Of a stretch of 7,376 bases of DNA, positions 1 to 6,171 are shown piece after piece; position 1 is the first letter of the stretch, and each line of letters opens with the position of its first letter. The stretch comes from an uncultured Taibaiella sp. Lineage in GTDB: Bacteria > Bacteroidota > Bacteroidia > Chitinophagales > Chitinophagaceae. The stretch spans positions 1 to 7,376 of the forward strand of contig CALMXV010000374.1 in the NCBI GenBank assembly GCA_937871155.1, read 5' to 3'. The translations under genes and the position numbers were made by a program. Below the pieces are notes generated by a model. The model had not been told where the DNA came from and made no database searches. It was given only the letters and a program-made list of their open reading frames with translations.

Positions 1-355
1 CTAACACATGTGCCGTTCCCATTGCATTGGTCATAAAACTTTCTATAGGCATGGCATAGCTTCTGCGGACTAACGACTGCGCTGCTAAATGAAATATAAA
101 ATGCGGTTCAAATCGAACTATCTCACCTTGTAAGGTTTTTAAATCGTTGATATCGGCAATAACGGAGGAGTAACAAAGCGTATCTCCTTGTAGTTGCTGA
201 AAGAGGTCGTTGGATTTTTCGGAAGCAAGTGAATAACCTTTCACATCTGCACCTAACGCATTTAAAACTTGCAAAAGCCATGCCCCTTTAAAGCCCGTAT
301 GACCGGTAAGAAATACACGTTTCCCTTCAAAGGTATTTTTCAATAGACTCCACAT
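1..355 (-). CDS. rfbG: CDP-glucose 4,6-dehydratase, N-terminal part (cut by window edge)
   Basis: The first 118 residues of a short-chain dehydrogenase/reductase of the extended (sugar nucleotide) type; the rest, including the catalytic YxxxK, lies beyond the left edge. The protein begins MWSLLKNTFEGKRVFLTGHT and has the dinucleotide-binding motif TGHTGFKG at about residues 17-24 followed by AWLLQ. This HTGFKG-x-WL version is characteristic of CDP-glucose 4,6-dehydratases rather than dTDP-glucose or GDP-mannose enzymes. Further on come the second-strand segment GADVKGYSL, FHLAAQSLVRRSY at about 92-104 and TNAMGT near the break, all in family order. The known reaction converts CDP-glucose to CDP-4-keto-6-deoxyglucose, the entry to 3,6-dideoxyhexoses and related branched sugars of surface polysaccharides. 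The ATG at 353-355 is chosen because the family starts only a few residues before the glycine motif. A promoter-like TATCTTTG lies about 30 bases upstream. Cytoplasmic. Confidence 0.85.
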   Translation of the reverse strand, partial: MWSLLKNTFEGKRVFLTGHTGFKGAWLLQVLNALGADVKGYSLASEKSNDLFQQLQGDTLCYSSVIADINDLKTLQGEIVRFEPHFIFHLAAQSLVRRSYAMPIESFMTNAMGTAHVL

Positions 356-383
356 GAGCTGCTAATTATTTTTTCAAAGGCAA

Positions 384-414
384 CAAAGATAAGGGCTACT
401 AGATGGAATGTAAA
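384..414 (-). promoter_or_regulatory. Candidate Bacteroidota-type promoter for the rfbG-like gene
   Basis: Read on the minus strand, 391-384 is TATCTTTG, an exact match to the Bacteroidota -7 consensus TAnnTTTG. Nineteen bases upstream, 414-411 reads TTTA, a three-of-four match to the -33 element TTTG. The implied transcription start would be near 378, leaving a leader of roughly 20 bases before the ATG at 355. The position between the stop of the upstream gene (486) and the start is right for a promoter. The motif is short and degenerate, so this is suggestive only. Confidence 0.4.
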
Positions 415-485
415 TGCATCCTCAAAACTTTATAATCCTTTTCCTCTGATATCGATTGGGCAATCTTAAACCTTTATCACAATCA

Positions 486-1931
486 TTAGTTGAAACTAAC
501 TTTCGCAAAGCAAATTTGCTTTTTACGAATACAAGGAACCACCACATCACGCACTCCTATTTGCTTAGCAGACCGAGGTAGCCAATCGGGGTCGGAAGAG
601 TTGCCTACAGCCAATGAACGCATCTCTAATTTGCCACTTCCATCAATTGTCGCTAGTTGAATCTTAGATCGACTTGCATTATTATCATTAAACATTAACC
701 CTAAAACACCACCGGTATTGATTAAGGAATAAGAAGAAAAAATACCCCCATCTTCTTGAGAATATTGGCTTTTGTGAATAAAATTAAACCATTCATTCAC
801 CCCATCACCATCATAGGATAATGCTAGGATATCATTATAGTAATACTCTCTTACAGATTGAGCCATCATAGGACTGGAGTAATAGGAAGTGTAATAAGGG
901 CTTACTTGTCTATTGACAATTGATACTTCTTCGGAGAGCAAAACAAAGCCGCCTCCTTTCTTTACAATGATTTGGCGAGGTTGGTAGTTATCAAAAGCAC
1001 GTTTTTTATTTCTCTCACCGGTTGCCATACGTATTTTATCATCAAAGGGCAATTGTTTATTCTGACTATATGTTCCGGTACTTGTTTCGAAGGTGGAATA
1101 GATGACTCCATCATAGCTACCATTTTTTTTATCTGCATAAAAGCCGCCTATATAGATGCGACTATTGTAGTTATCCATTTTCAAATAGCTATTGGTAATA
1201 TACTTTCCGGTAAGAGGTAATTCTTGTGAAATAAAACGGTTGGTGCCATGAGGTAATGTAAGTATCCAATATTGGTCGTTGTAATTTTTTGAACCAATAG
1301 GACTAAAAATCGGTACATAAAAATTGCCTATATCATCTAAGACACCTTCGCCAATAGCAAGGTCATTATCTCCAACAAAGCTAGCACTACTCCTTCTTGT
1401 AACGTTACATGCCGTATCCAACCCAACTCCTATCATCTGTATGTTTCTCCCTTTAGCCTGTATCCCATAAATTAGTATTTGAGACTTATCATCGCTAACG
1501 ATTGTAGTAAAATAGTTTTTGTTGGGGCCAAAGATGCCGGTCTTAGCTTCTGTGAGTTTCAAGGGATTTTTCAATAACCTTCCTTTAGTATCTAACGCGG
1601 CTGCATATTGCACTACTTTATTCCCTTCTACTGCTTGATAAAGCACTAATAATTTATCTGGATAATTGATAAACTTAGTTTCATAAATTTTGTTGGGAAA
1701 GAAATCTAATAACACTGATGCCACTTTAAACATGCTATCATTATAGGCATCTAAGAAAAAACCATCTGTGGCTGCACGATAAGTATAGATACGATTCCCA
1801 GTCTTTCCAATAACTGAAAAATCACTGGAACGAGGATCAAATTTCTCATAAGCTGAGTATAAAACTTCTTGTGCTTGCATAGAAAACCAACCTACACAAA
1901 GCATCCAAAGCAGTATTTTCCTTTTATTCAT
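486..1931 (-). CDS. Secreted protein of unknown function, 481 residues
   Basis: I do not recognise the family. The N terminus is a clear Sec signal peptide: basic MNKRK, a hydrophobic stretch to about residue 18, then QAQE, with likely cleavage after Ala20; there is no lipobox at the usual place, so a soluble periplasmic or exported protein is expected. The mature part is rich in short beta-strand-like segments with repeated statements such as ILIYGI, IYIGGFYAD and GGGFVLLSEE and few long helices, which would fit a beta-propeller-like fold, but no repeat is clean enough to count blades. A Tyr/Ser-rich loop lies at about residues 345-368 (PYYTSYYSSP). The C terminus is short and shows no obvious type IX secretion sorting domain. 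It is the last gene of the lipoprotein-DCC unit, 23 bases after the DCC stop. The start is fixed by the signal peptide. Confidence 0.8.
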   Translation of the reverse strand: MNKRKILLWMLCVGWFSMQAQEVLYSAYEKFDPRSSDFSVIGKTGNRIYTYRAATDGFFLDAYNDSMFKVASVLLDFFPNKIYETKFINYPDKLLVLYQAVEGNKVVQYAAALDTKGRLLKNPLKLTEAKTGIFGPNKNYFTTIVSDDKSQILIYGIQAKGRNIQMIGVGLDTACNVTRRSSASFVGDNDLAIGEGVLDDIGNFYVPIFSPIGSKNYNDQYWILTLPHGTNRFISQELPLTGKYITNSYLKMDNYNSRIYIGGFYADKKNGSYDGVIYSTFETSTGTYSQNKQLPFDDKIRMATGERNKKRAFDNYQPRQIIVKKGGGFVLLSEEVSIVNRQVSPYYTSYYSSPMMAQSVREYYYNDILALSYDGDGVNEWFNFIHKSQYSQEDGGIFSSYSLINTGGVLGLMFNDNNASRSKIQLATIDGSGKLEMRSLAVGNSSDPDWLPRSAKQIGVRDVVVPCIRKKQICFAKVSFN

Positions 1932-1954
1932 AGATTAAAAACTTGTGTTTCCCT

Positions 1955-2359
1955 TTATTTTATTGAGGCTGCGTGTTTCGCTCCACTTATCAACGGTAGT
2001 TGTTGCGATATATTGCAGCTTGCATCATTGTTATTAAGTCGAAGCCTATATGCAGCTACTTTATCATAAATATAATCTCTAATAAACCTAGGTACTATAT
2101 AACCTAATGCCACCCAACGCCATTGGTTGCCTAATGAAAGCAACAATTTCAAAATAGCGGTTGACTTATAATACCAGTTATCGTTTATTTGAAAAACAAC
2201 GGTCTTTGATGCCGCCAATTCTGGATTTGACTGCAAGGGCAATCCTTGTATTCTCTGATGTACATCTCGCTTCATGACCCACTTCATCCAGCTTGTACAT
2301 AAAAAACAAGCGCTATCATAATAAATGATGTACTTATTTTGGTTGTGCTGCTGTATCAT
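1955..2359 (-). CDS. DCC family (DUF393, YuxK-like) thiol-disulfide oxidoreductase-like protein
   Basis: 134 residues, the usual length for the DCC1-like/DUF393 family. The defining motif lies near the N terminus: IIYYDSACFLC at residues 11-21, with Asp15, Cys18 and Cys21 forming the DxxCxxC signature. Most family members have DG at the start of the motif; here it is DS. The rest follows the family plan: a basic stretch WVMKRD, PLQ at 41-43, a WYYKSTAILKLL segment (the usual G/S-DAVL region) and RDYIYDKVAAYR at 94-105. Members are small proteins proposed to have thiol redox activity from the CxxC motif; true substrates are mostly unknown. No signal peptide, so cytoplasmic or membrane-peripheral. 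The start overlaps the end of the upstream lipoprotein gene by 26 bases, which suggests translational coupling. Confidence 0.85.
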   Translation of the reverse strand: MIQQHNQNKYIIYYDSACFLCTSWMKWVMKRDVHQRIQGLPLQSNPELAASKTVVFQINDNWYYKSTAILKLLLSLGNQWRWVALGYIVPRFIRDYIYDKVAAYRLRLNNNDASCNISQQLPLISGAKHAASIK

Positions 2360-2675
2360 AAATGGAACGTTGCTGTGAACGATGCTGTTGAGTAATTGTA
2401 GTTTTTAGTACCGTATCTAAATTAGCGTCTAACAAGGGCTTGGGCTGTTTATCTTCAAAACTTTTTACAATAGAATCTACAATAGGCTTCAACTCAATGG
2501 CTATTCTACGGTCTAGGTCTTCTGCTGATTTCGCTTTCAATTCTTGGTAATATACCGCTGTCAACGAGTCCGATAAATGATTGACTTGTTGTAAGGTCAA
2601 GTTCTTTTCTTTTGATTGACAAGAGGCAAGTAATAGACCGGTAGCAAATATAAATACCGGATATCTCTGCTTCAT
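2334..2675 (-). CDS. Small lipoprotein of unknown function, 113 residues
   Basis: Starts MKQRYPVFIFATGLLLASCQ: a basic N terminus, a hydrophobic core and the lipobox L16-A17-S18-C19, so the mature protein is predicted to be lipidated at Cys19. The open frame extends to an ATG at 2720, but that would put 15 extra charged residues before the signal sequence, and a promoter-like element sits between the two ATGs, so the start at 2675 is preferred. The mature part is about 95 residues, highly charged and predicted helical (LSDSLTAVYYQELKAKSAEDLDRR and onward), with a Gln/Arg-rich, low-complexity tail; a coiled-coil or extended helical arm is likely. No family recognised. It is the first gene of a unit with the DCC protein and the secreted 481-residue protein. 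Confidence 0.75.
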   Translation of the reverse strand: MKQRYPVFIFATGLLLASCQSKEKNLTLQQVNHLSDSLTAVYYQELKAKSAEDLDRRIAIELKPIVDSIVKSFEDKQPKPLLDANLDTVLKTTITQQHRSQQRSIYDTAAQPK

Positions 2676-2695
2676 AAGGATGGTATCTTTCTCGT

Positions 2696-2703
2696 CAAAA
2701 TTA
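2696..2703 (-). promoter_or_regulatory. Candidate -7 element for the lipoprotein-DCC-secreted protein unit
   Basis: Read on the minus strand this is TAATTTTG, an exact fit to TAnnTTTG. The lipoprotein ATG at 2675 lies about 20 bases downstream, a normal short leader. No good -33 TTTG is seen at the expected distance. It supports the start at 2675 over the one at 2720, because the latter would lie upstream of the transcription start. One such motif is expected by chance every few kilobases, so confidence is low. Confidence 0.3.
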
Positions 2704-2751
2704 CCTTTTCTATAGCACATCCATCTTCTCTTATAAAGCTTTTAAGAACTT

Positions 2752-2759
2752 TAACTTTG
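2752..2759 (+). promoter_or_regulatory. Candidate -7 element for the DUF4294 gene
   Basis: TAACTTTG matches TAnnTTTG exactly, in the short divergent spacer between the minus-strand lipoprotein gene and the plus-strand DUF4294 gene. It would give a leader of about 60 bases before the ATG at 2827. No convincing -33 element lies at the right distance. The spacer is very AT-rich and also holds short self-complementary stretches such as AAAGCTTT at 2735-2742. Confidence 0.3.
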
Positions 2760-2826
2760 TTATAATTATAAAATTGGATTACTATTTGCGTTATAAGCGA
2801 TAAATATTTACGAGATTTATACAGCT

Positions 2827-3473
2827 ATGCATCGTTGGCTTTTAATCATTTTCTTTTATGTATTTACACTTATGCCTACAACTCCTTTGTGGGCACAAGA
2901 AAGGGCAGACAGCACCCAAAAGATTCTATTAGGTGCAGTAATAGAGAACGGCGATACTATTGCAATGGTGTACCTTGATGATGTATGGGTAATAGATAAG
3001 CTACCAAAAAATGGGCTAAAAAACAAGAAGCCTATAACCGTCTTCGATACAATGTTTATAAAACTTATCCGTATGCTGTGATAGCTGCCGGTGTGCTAAA
3101 AGACGTAGATGTAAACTTGATGAAGATACCCGACAAGAAAGCACAAAAAGCGTATATGAAATCGGTAGAAAAAGAATTAAAGAAACGTTTTAAAGGAGAA
3201 TTGGAAGAGATGACTATTAGTCAAGGGCAAGTGTTGGTGAAGTTGATCAATAGAGAATCGGGAAGAAATGTGTTTAATATTATCAAAGAAGTGAAGGGAG
3301 GATTTAATGCTGTAATTTACCAATCGGTAGCCATGTTGTTTAGCAACAACCTCCGAAGAGAATACGACCCTAAAGGCGACGACAGAGATATTGAAGCCAT
3401 CGTTCAAGAATTAGAAGCAGTGAATTATTACCGTTATCATTATCAAATACAACAACAACAAAATCGGAATTAA
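2827..3473 (+). pseudogene. DUF4294 family exported protein, split by a -1 frameshift
   Basis: Two open frames form one DUF4294 protein. The first (2827-3081) has a signal peptide ending near WAQ at residues 22-24 and then the family opening GAVIENGDTIAMVYLDDVWV. The second continues one frame back and carries YNRLRYNVYKTYPYA, then KAYMKSVEKELKKRFKGELE, MTISQGQVLVKLINRESGRN, IKEVKGGFNAVIYQ and NLRREYDPKGDDRDIE, the conserved core of the family. The -1 frame is closed by TAA at 2997-2999 and the first frame by TGA at 3079-3081, so the shift must fall between about 3000 and 3078. An A6 run at 3006-3011 becoming A7 would restore a 215-residue protein. Function of the family is unknown; it is restricted mainly to Bacteroidota and is probably periplasmic. 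Possible causes are a real deletion, a homopolymer error, or programmed slippage. A GTG at 3078 overlapping the TGA could also start the second part separately. Confidence 0.8.
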
Positions 3474-3477
3474 AACT

Positions 3478-3549
3478 GGGTATAATGATACATTGTAAGG
3501 TACTAGCTTATTTAATTTGTCATTCTCAACAACCTTAGTTATCACACCC
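3478..3549. repeat. Interrupted inverted repeat between convergent genes
   Basis: In the 82-base convergent spacer, three blocks pair in order: GGGT 3478-3481 with ACCC 3546-3549, GATA 3487-3490 with TATC 3540-3543, and TAAGGT 3496-3501 with ACCTTA 3532-3537. That is 14 base pairs with asymmetric internal gaps (5 against 2 bases, twice) and a 30-base loop. No U-run follows either arm, so it is not a textbook intrinsic terminator, but the position suits a bidirectional 3'-end structure. It may be chance in AT-rich DNA. Confidence 0.25.
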
Positions 3550-3555
3550 ATCCAA

Positions 3556-4419
3556 TCATTCATTGCTTCTACCATATTGCCCTAATCCAGCATGTAAATG
3601 AAGTTTATCCCGCAATTCGGATGGTGCCATTATCACTCGTTCATTTGCAGAGGCTAATACATGAATCCGCTTAAGCAAGTCGATGTTCTTCGCCAGTTTT
3701 TTTCGATGTTTATCAAAATAAATATTGTCTTCCAAACCCACTCTTACACCTCCATTAGCCGCTATAGCTAGCGAGTTCATAAAAAGTTGCGTATCTCCGA
3801 TACCGGCTAAACTCCAGTATGAGTTTTCAGGTAAATCACGAATCATTAATCCGGCATGAAGTAAATCTGCCTGTGCACATGCCACATTTCCCAAAAGAAG
3901 ATTGAAATAATGAGGCGCCTCCAATAGCCCTTTTTTCTCAAGGTACTTAGCATAGTTTATCATTCCCGAATCAAAAGCCTCCAGTTCAGGAAGGATACCC
4001 TTGTTTTTCATTTCTTGCGCAAGCAATTGTATCATATCTGGAGAATTGACACTTTCTGTTTTATTAAAGTTGAGCGAGCTTAATGTGAGACTACCCATAT
4101 CAGGTTTTAAATCACCTTCTAATTGTAATGGAGAAGCCCTATGTTCAGATTCTTTTATTCCTCTGCCACTAAGCGAAACACATATAATTAGCTCTTTAGA
4201 ATACTTTCGAATCCCCTCAATTAGTTTCCCGTAAAGCTCCTTCTTAAAATCGGGTTTCCCAGATATTTCATTCCTAGCATGCAAGTGCACCATGGTAATT
4301 CCAAGCTCTATTGCCTCGTGAACATCTTCAATTATCTCATTAATAGAAATTGGTACATGAGGAGTCATTTCCTTAGTAGGAATCATTCCTGTAGGAGTAA
4401 AGTTGATGATTAAATTCAT
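3556..4419 (-). CDS. BKACE family enzyme (DUF849), 3-keto-5-aminohexanoate cleavage protein type
   Basis: 287 residues, close to the 270-300 usual for beta-keto acid cleavage enzymes. These are TIM-barrel zinc enzymes that exchange a beta-keto acid and acetyl-CoA for acetoacetate and a new acyl-CoA (Kce does this in lysine fermentation). The signature residues are intact: MVHLHARN with His45 and His47 as zinc ligands and Arg49; Ser82 or Ser84 in the next strand; PELEAFDSG with Glu147 at the place of the Kce catalytic Glu; and GGVRVGLEDN at 223-232 with Arg226, the zinc ligand Glu230 and Asp231. The barrel start (IINFTPTGMIPTK) and the end (ANERVIMAPSELRD) also fit. It is therefore probably active, but the keto-acid substrate cannot be read from the sequence. 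It follows the acyltransferase gene by 11 bases, in a unit with a WbqC gene, so a role in making an acyl donor or precursor for a surface sugar is more likely than lysine catabolism. Cytoplasmic. Confidence 0.85.
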   Translation of the reverse strand: MNLIINFTPTGMIPTKEMTPHVPISINEIIEDVHEAIELGITMVHLHARNEISGKPDFKKELYGKLIEGIRKYSKELIICVSLSGRGIKESEHRASPLQLEGDLKPDMGSLTLSSLNFNKTESVNSPDMIQLLAQEMKNKGILPELEAFDSGMINYAKYLEKKGLLEAPHYFNLLLGNVACAQADLLHAGLMIRDLPENSYWSLAGIGDTQLFMNSLAIAANGGVRVGLEDNIYFDKHRKKLAKNIDLLKRIHVLASANERVIMAPSELRDKLHLHAGLGQYGRSNE

Positions 4420-4430
4420 TGTATAAAAGG

Positions 4431-5099
4431 TTAAGATAAATTTTTAATGATGGTACATGGATTCCCGTATGCCAGCACATTAGAAGGGATATCTTTTGAA
4501 ACAACACTGCCGCCTCCAATTATACTATTTGAACCGATTTTTACATTACTGAAAACGGTTGTGCCCGGACCAATAGATGTGCCCTCCCCTATTTCAACAG
4601 ATCCAGCAAGATTGCTACCTGCATATACCGAACAGTAATTGCCAATGATATTGTGATGGCCAACAGAACAATTACGACTAATGGTTACCCCAAAACCGAT
4701 TTGAGCATAAGGGGCAATAACGGATAAAGCCTCCATCTGCAATCCCGGATATTCTTTTACTGAAGAAGAAACCACAGCTGAGGGATGAATGAGTGGAATA
4801 AAATCTTCAATTTTTATCCTTCCTTGCACTTTATAAAAGTTAAAAAGAAATTTTTTGGTTGTTGGCTTATTGCTACAAAATAGAAAGTTGTTTTTTTTAT
4901 CAAGTGGTACCTGAGAGTAATGAATTTCTTCGTACGAGATATTGGTTTCAAAAGGGGCAACAGCACGCTTTTCTTTTTCATTAAGCACAATGATGACGTT
5001 CCCCCGATATTGTAAAGCAGTAAGACTTTCGAAAACTAAGGAAAGATAGGCACCGCTGTATCCTAAAATAGTAATGGGCTGACTTAAAGTTTTATTCAT
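4431..5099 (-). CDS. NeuD/PglD-like sugar O- or N-acyltransferase (left-handed beta-helix)
   Basis: 222 residues with the two-domain layout of the NeuD/PglD/PerB family. Residues 8-100 form a small Rossmann-like domain starting ITILGYSGAY; from about 104 to 214 come hexapeptide repeats (VIAPYAQIGFGVTI, SVGHHNIIGNYCSVYAGSNLAG, VEIGEGTSIGPGTTV, VKIGSNSIIGGGSVV) ending in VSKDIPSNVLAYGNPCTIIK, the standard C-terminal cap. His148 in GHHNIIG aligns with the catalytic histidine of PglD. These enzymes move an acetyl or other acyl group from a CoA thioester to an amino or hydroxyl group of a nucleotide sugar, working as trimers in the cytoplasm. The N-terminal loop lacks the His of the usual G-x-S/G-G-H motif (here SGAY), so the acceptor may differ. 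It lies 40 bases after the WbqC gene and 11 bases before the BKACE gene. Confidence 0.85.
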   Translation of the reverse strand: MNKTLSQPITILGYSGAYLSLVFESLTALQYRGNVIIVLNEKEKRAVAPFETNISYEEIHYSQVPLDKKNNFLFCSNKPTTKKFLFNFYKVQGRIKIEDFIPLIHPSAVVSSSVKEYPGLQMEALSVIAPYAQIGFGVTISRNCSVGHHNIIGNYCSVYAGSNLAGSVEIGEGTSIGPGTTVFSNVKIGSNSIIGGGSVVSKDIPSNVLAYGNPCTIIKNLS

Positions 5100-5139
5100 G
5101 TTTTTAATGCTATTGTGTTTATGGTTTACAGTCTTGTTA

Positions 5140-5862
5140 TTATTTATTCAGTGAGTAGGCTATGGTGAAATCATGGATTAAGTTACGAGTGCCTTCAAAC
5201 CCGTTAAACATTAATACATCTATTATCGACAAGCCTGGGATAAAGGGTTCATGGTTTTGAGCGTAGGGTGAAAGATGATGTTGAATAAACCCCAGTTTTA
5301 TTCCTGCATGGTGGTAGTCGTCCACGGTGTATAGCCCCACTCCTCCCGGTGCATTAATATAAGTATCTCCTCCGAAAGCCTTGCAAAAACTAAGTCCCCA
5401 AAGATTTCCACGCGCTGCCTTATCCACCTTTGCTATGATGTCAGCATATCGGTAAATGGTAGTTTCAATAGATAATTTCCTAGCAATAGCCACTGTACTT
5501 TTTATGTTGAAATCTGCAAGATGTGTTTCTGGCTGGTATAGCAACTCCACAATAAATTCAATGGTTTCTTGGTAAAAGGAAGCTTTCTTTTTGTAGTGTT
5601 CTAACTGTGCCAGAATTTTATCTTTCCACTCTGTTCCTTCTATTAGCAAGCAGTCTGAAAGCAAACCATTAACCGGTAAATATTGTGTTTTTGCATGAAT
5701 ATACTGCCATTCATCATCCGGTCTTAAAATTCGATTTCTAGTCATCCAACCTTGGCGGTTGAGCTGTGAGATATCAAAAAATATGAAGGTATCTACCGCC
5801 GCTATCAAGCTAAAATAGCCAATGTAAGGGAAAAAGTAAGGTTGGTGGGAAGCAATTTTCAT
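5140..5862 (-). CDS. WbqC family protein
   Basis: 240 residues, full length for the WbqC-like family. The hallmark opening is present: SHQPYFFPYIGYF at residues 5-17 (H6 Q7 P8, G15 Y16), followed by D24, FFDISQLNRQGWMTRNRI at 28-45 with Asp30, Gln33 and Arg42-Asn43, and W52. Later come GGDTYINAPGG at 164-174 and FIPGLSIIDVLMFNG at 207-221, the conserved C-terminal block. Members sit in O-antigen and other polysaccharide loci, often next to aminotransferases and acetyltransferases that build amino sugars; the biochemical role is not well defined, and an acyl- or aminoacyl-transfer function has been suggested from context. It is the first gene of the WbqC-acyltransferase-BKACE unit. No consensus -7 element was found in the 80 bases upstream. 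Cytoplasmic, no signal peptide. Confidence 0.9.
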   Translation of the reverse strand: MKIASHQPYFFPYIGYFSLIAAVDTFIFFDISQLNRQGWMTRNRILRPDDEWQYIHAKTQYLPVNGLLSDCLLIEGTEWKDKILAQLEHYKKKASFYQETIEFIVELLYQPETHLADFNIKSTVAIARKLSIETTIYRYADIIAKVDKAARGNLWGLSFCKAFGGDTYINAPGGVGLYTVDDYHHAGIKLGFIQHHLSPYAQNHEPFIPGLSIIDVLMFNGFEGTRNLIHDFTIAYSLNK

Positions 5863-6171
5863 TTTCCGAAATCATTGAACTAATTGACAAGACAAGCTAC
5901 AGATTCTTGTTCAAGTTCCCAATAAAATAGTAAAGAAATTAATGAGCAGAACGATTAATTGTAGTGAGAGGACTAGAAGTTTTACTGCCAATTTGAGTTG
6001 CTCGTATTATAGTATTCACTACTCATGCATCGCTTTCAATGGCTTTCGAAGGGCGGGTTATTGTTTAGGCTTCCCCAAACATTACTGCTGTATAATGAAT
6101 AGCAAAAATCTCGGATTGATTAAATCTGTGGGGTTGGTTTTAACAGGTGCTTTCTTTTATTCGATGTAATG
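5863..6171. other. Gene-free stretch between WbqC and membrane protein genes
   Basis: 309 bases with no gene I can support. A plus-strand open frame of 75 codons runs through most of it (5942-6169), but its product is Cys/Ser/Tyr-rich, matches no family I know and crosses a hairpin. No TAnnTTTG match pointing at the WbqC gene was found. It may hold the 5' leader of the WbqC unit, the 3' trailer of the membrane protein gene, or a leftover of an inserted segment. Confidence 0.5.
6062..6081. repeat. Small hairpin in the gene-free stretch
   Basis: TGTTTAGG (6062-6069), loop CTTC, then CCCCAAACA region (6074-6081): five outer pairs (TGTTT with AAACA), one A-C mismatch, then two G-C pairs. No U-run follows on either strand, so it is not a typical intrinsic terminator. 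On the minus strand it lies about 90 bases past the stop of the membrane protein gene. Confidence 0.35.

Noticed and set aside
452..465. Short inverted repeat GATTG-GG-CAATC downstream of the 481-residue protein gene, considered as a terminator
   Set aside because: The loop would be only two bases, the stem is weak and no U-run follows.
972..1220. Open frames on the plus strand inside minus-strand genes (also 1869-2069, 4001-4234, 4447-4638) and one on the minus strand inside the DUF4294 gene (3177-3407)
   Set aside because: They are antisense to genes with clear family matches or signal peptides and have no recognisable products of their own.
2676..2720. Longer start for the lipoprotein, at the ATG ending at 2720
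   Set aside because: It adds 15 charged residues in front of an otherwise complete lipoprotein signal sequence, and a promoter-like element lies between the two ATGs.
5942..6169. Plus-strand open frame of 75 codons
   Set aside because: The product is rich in Cys, Ser and Tyr with no domain or signal I recognise, it has no start context, and it crosses a hairpin. It looks like a chance open frame in non-coding DNA.
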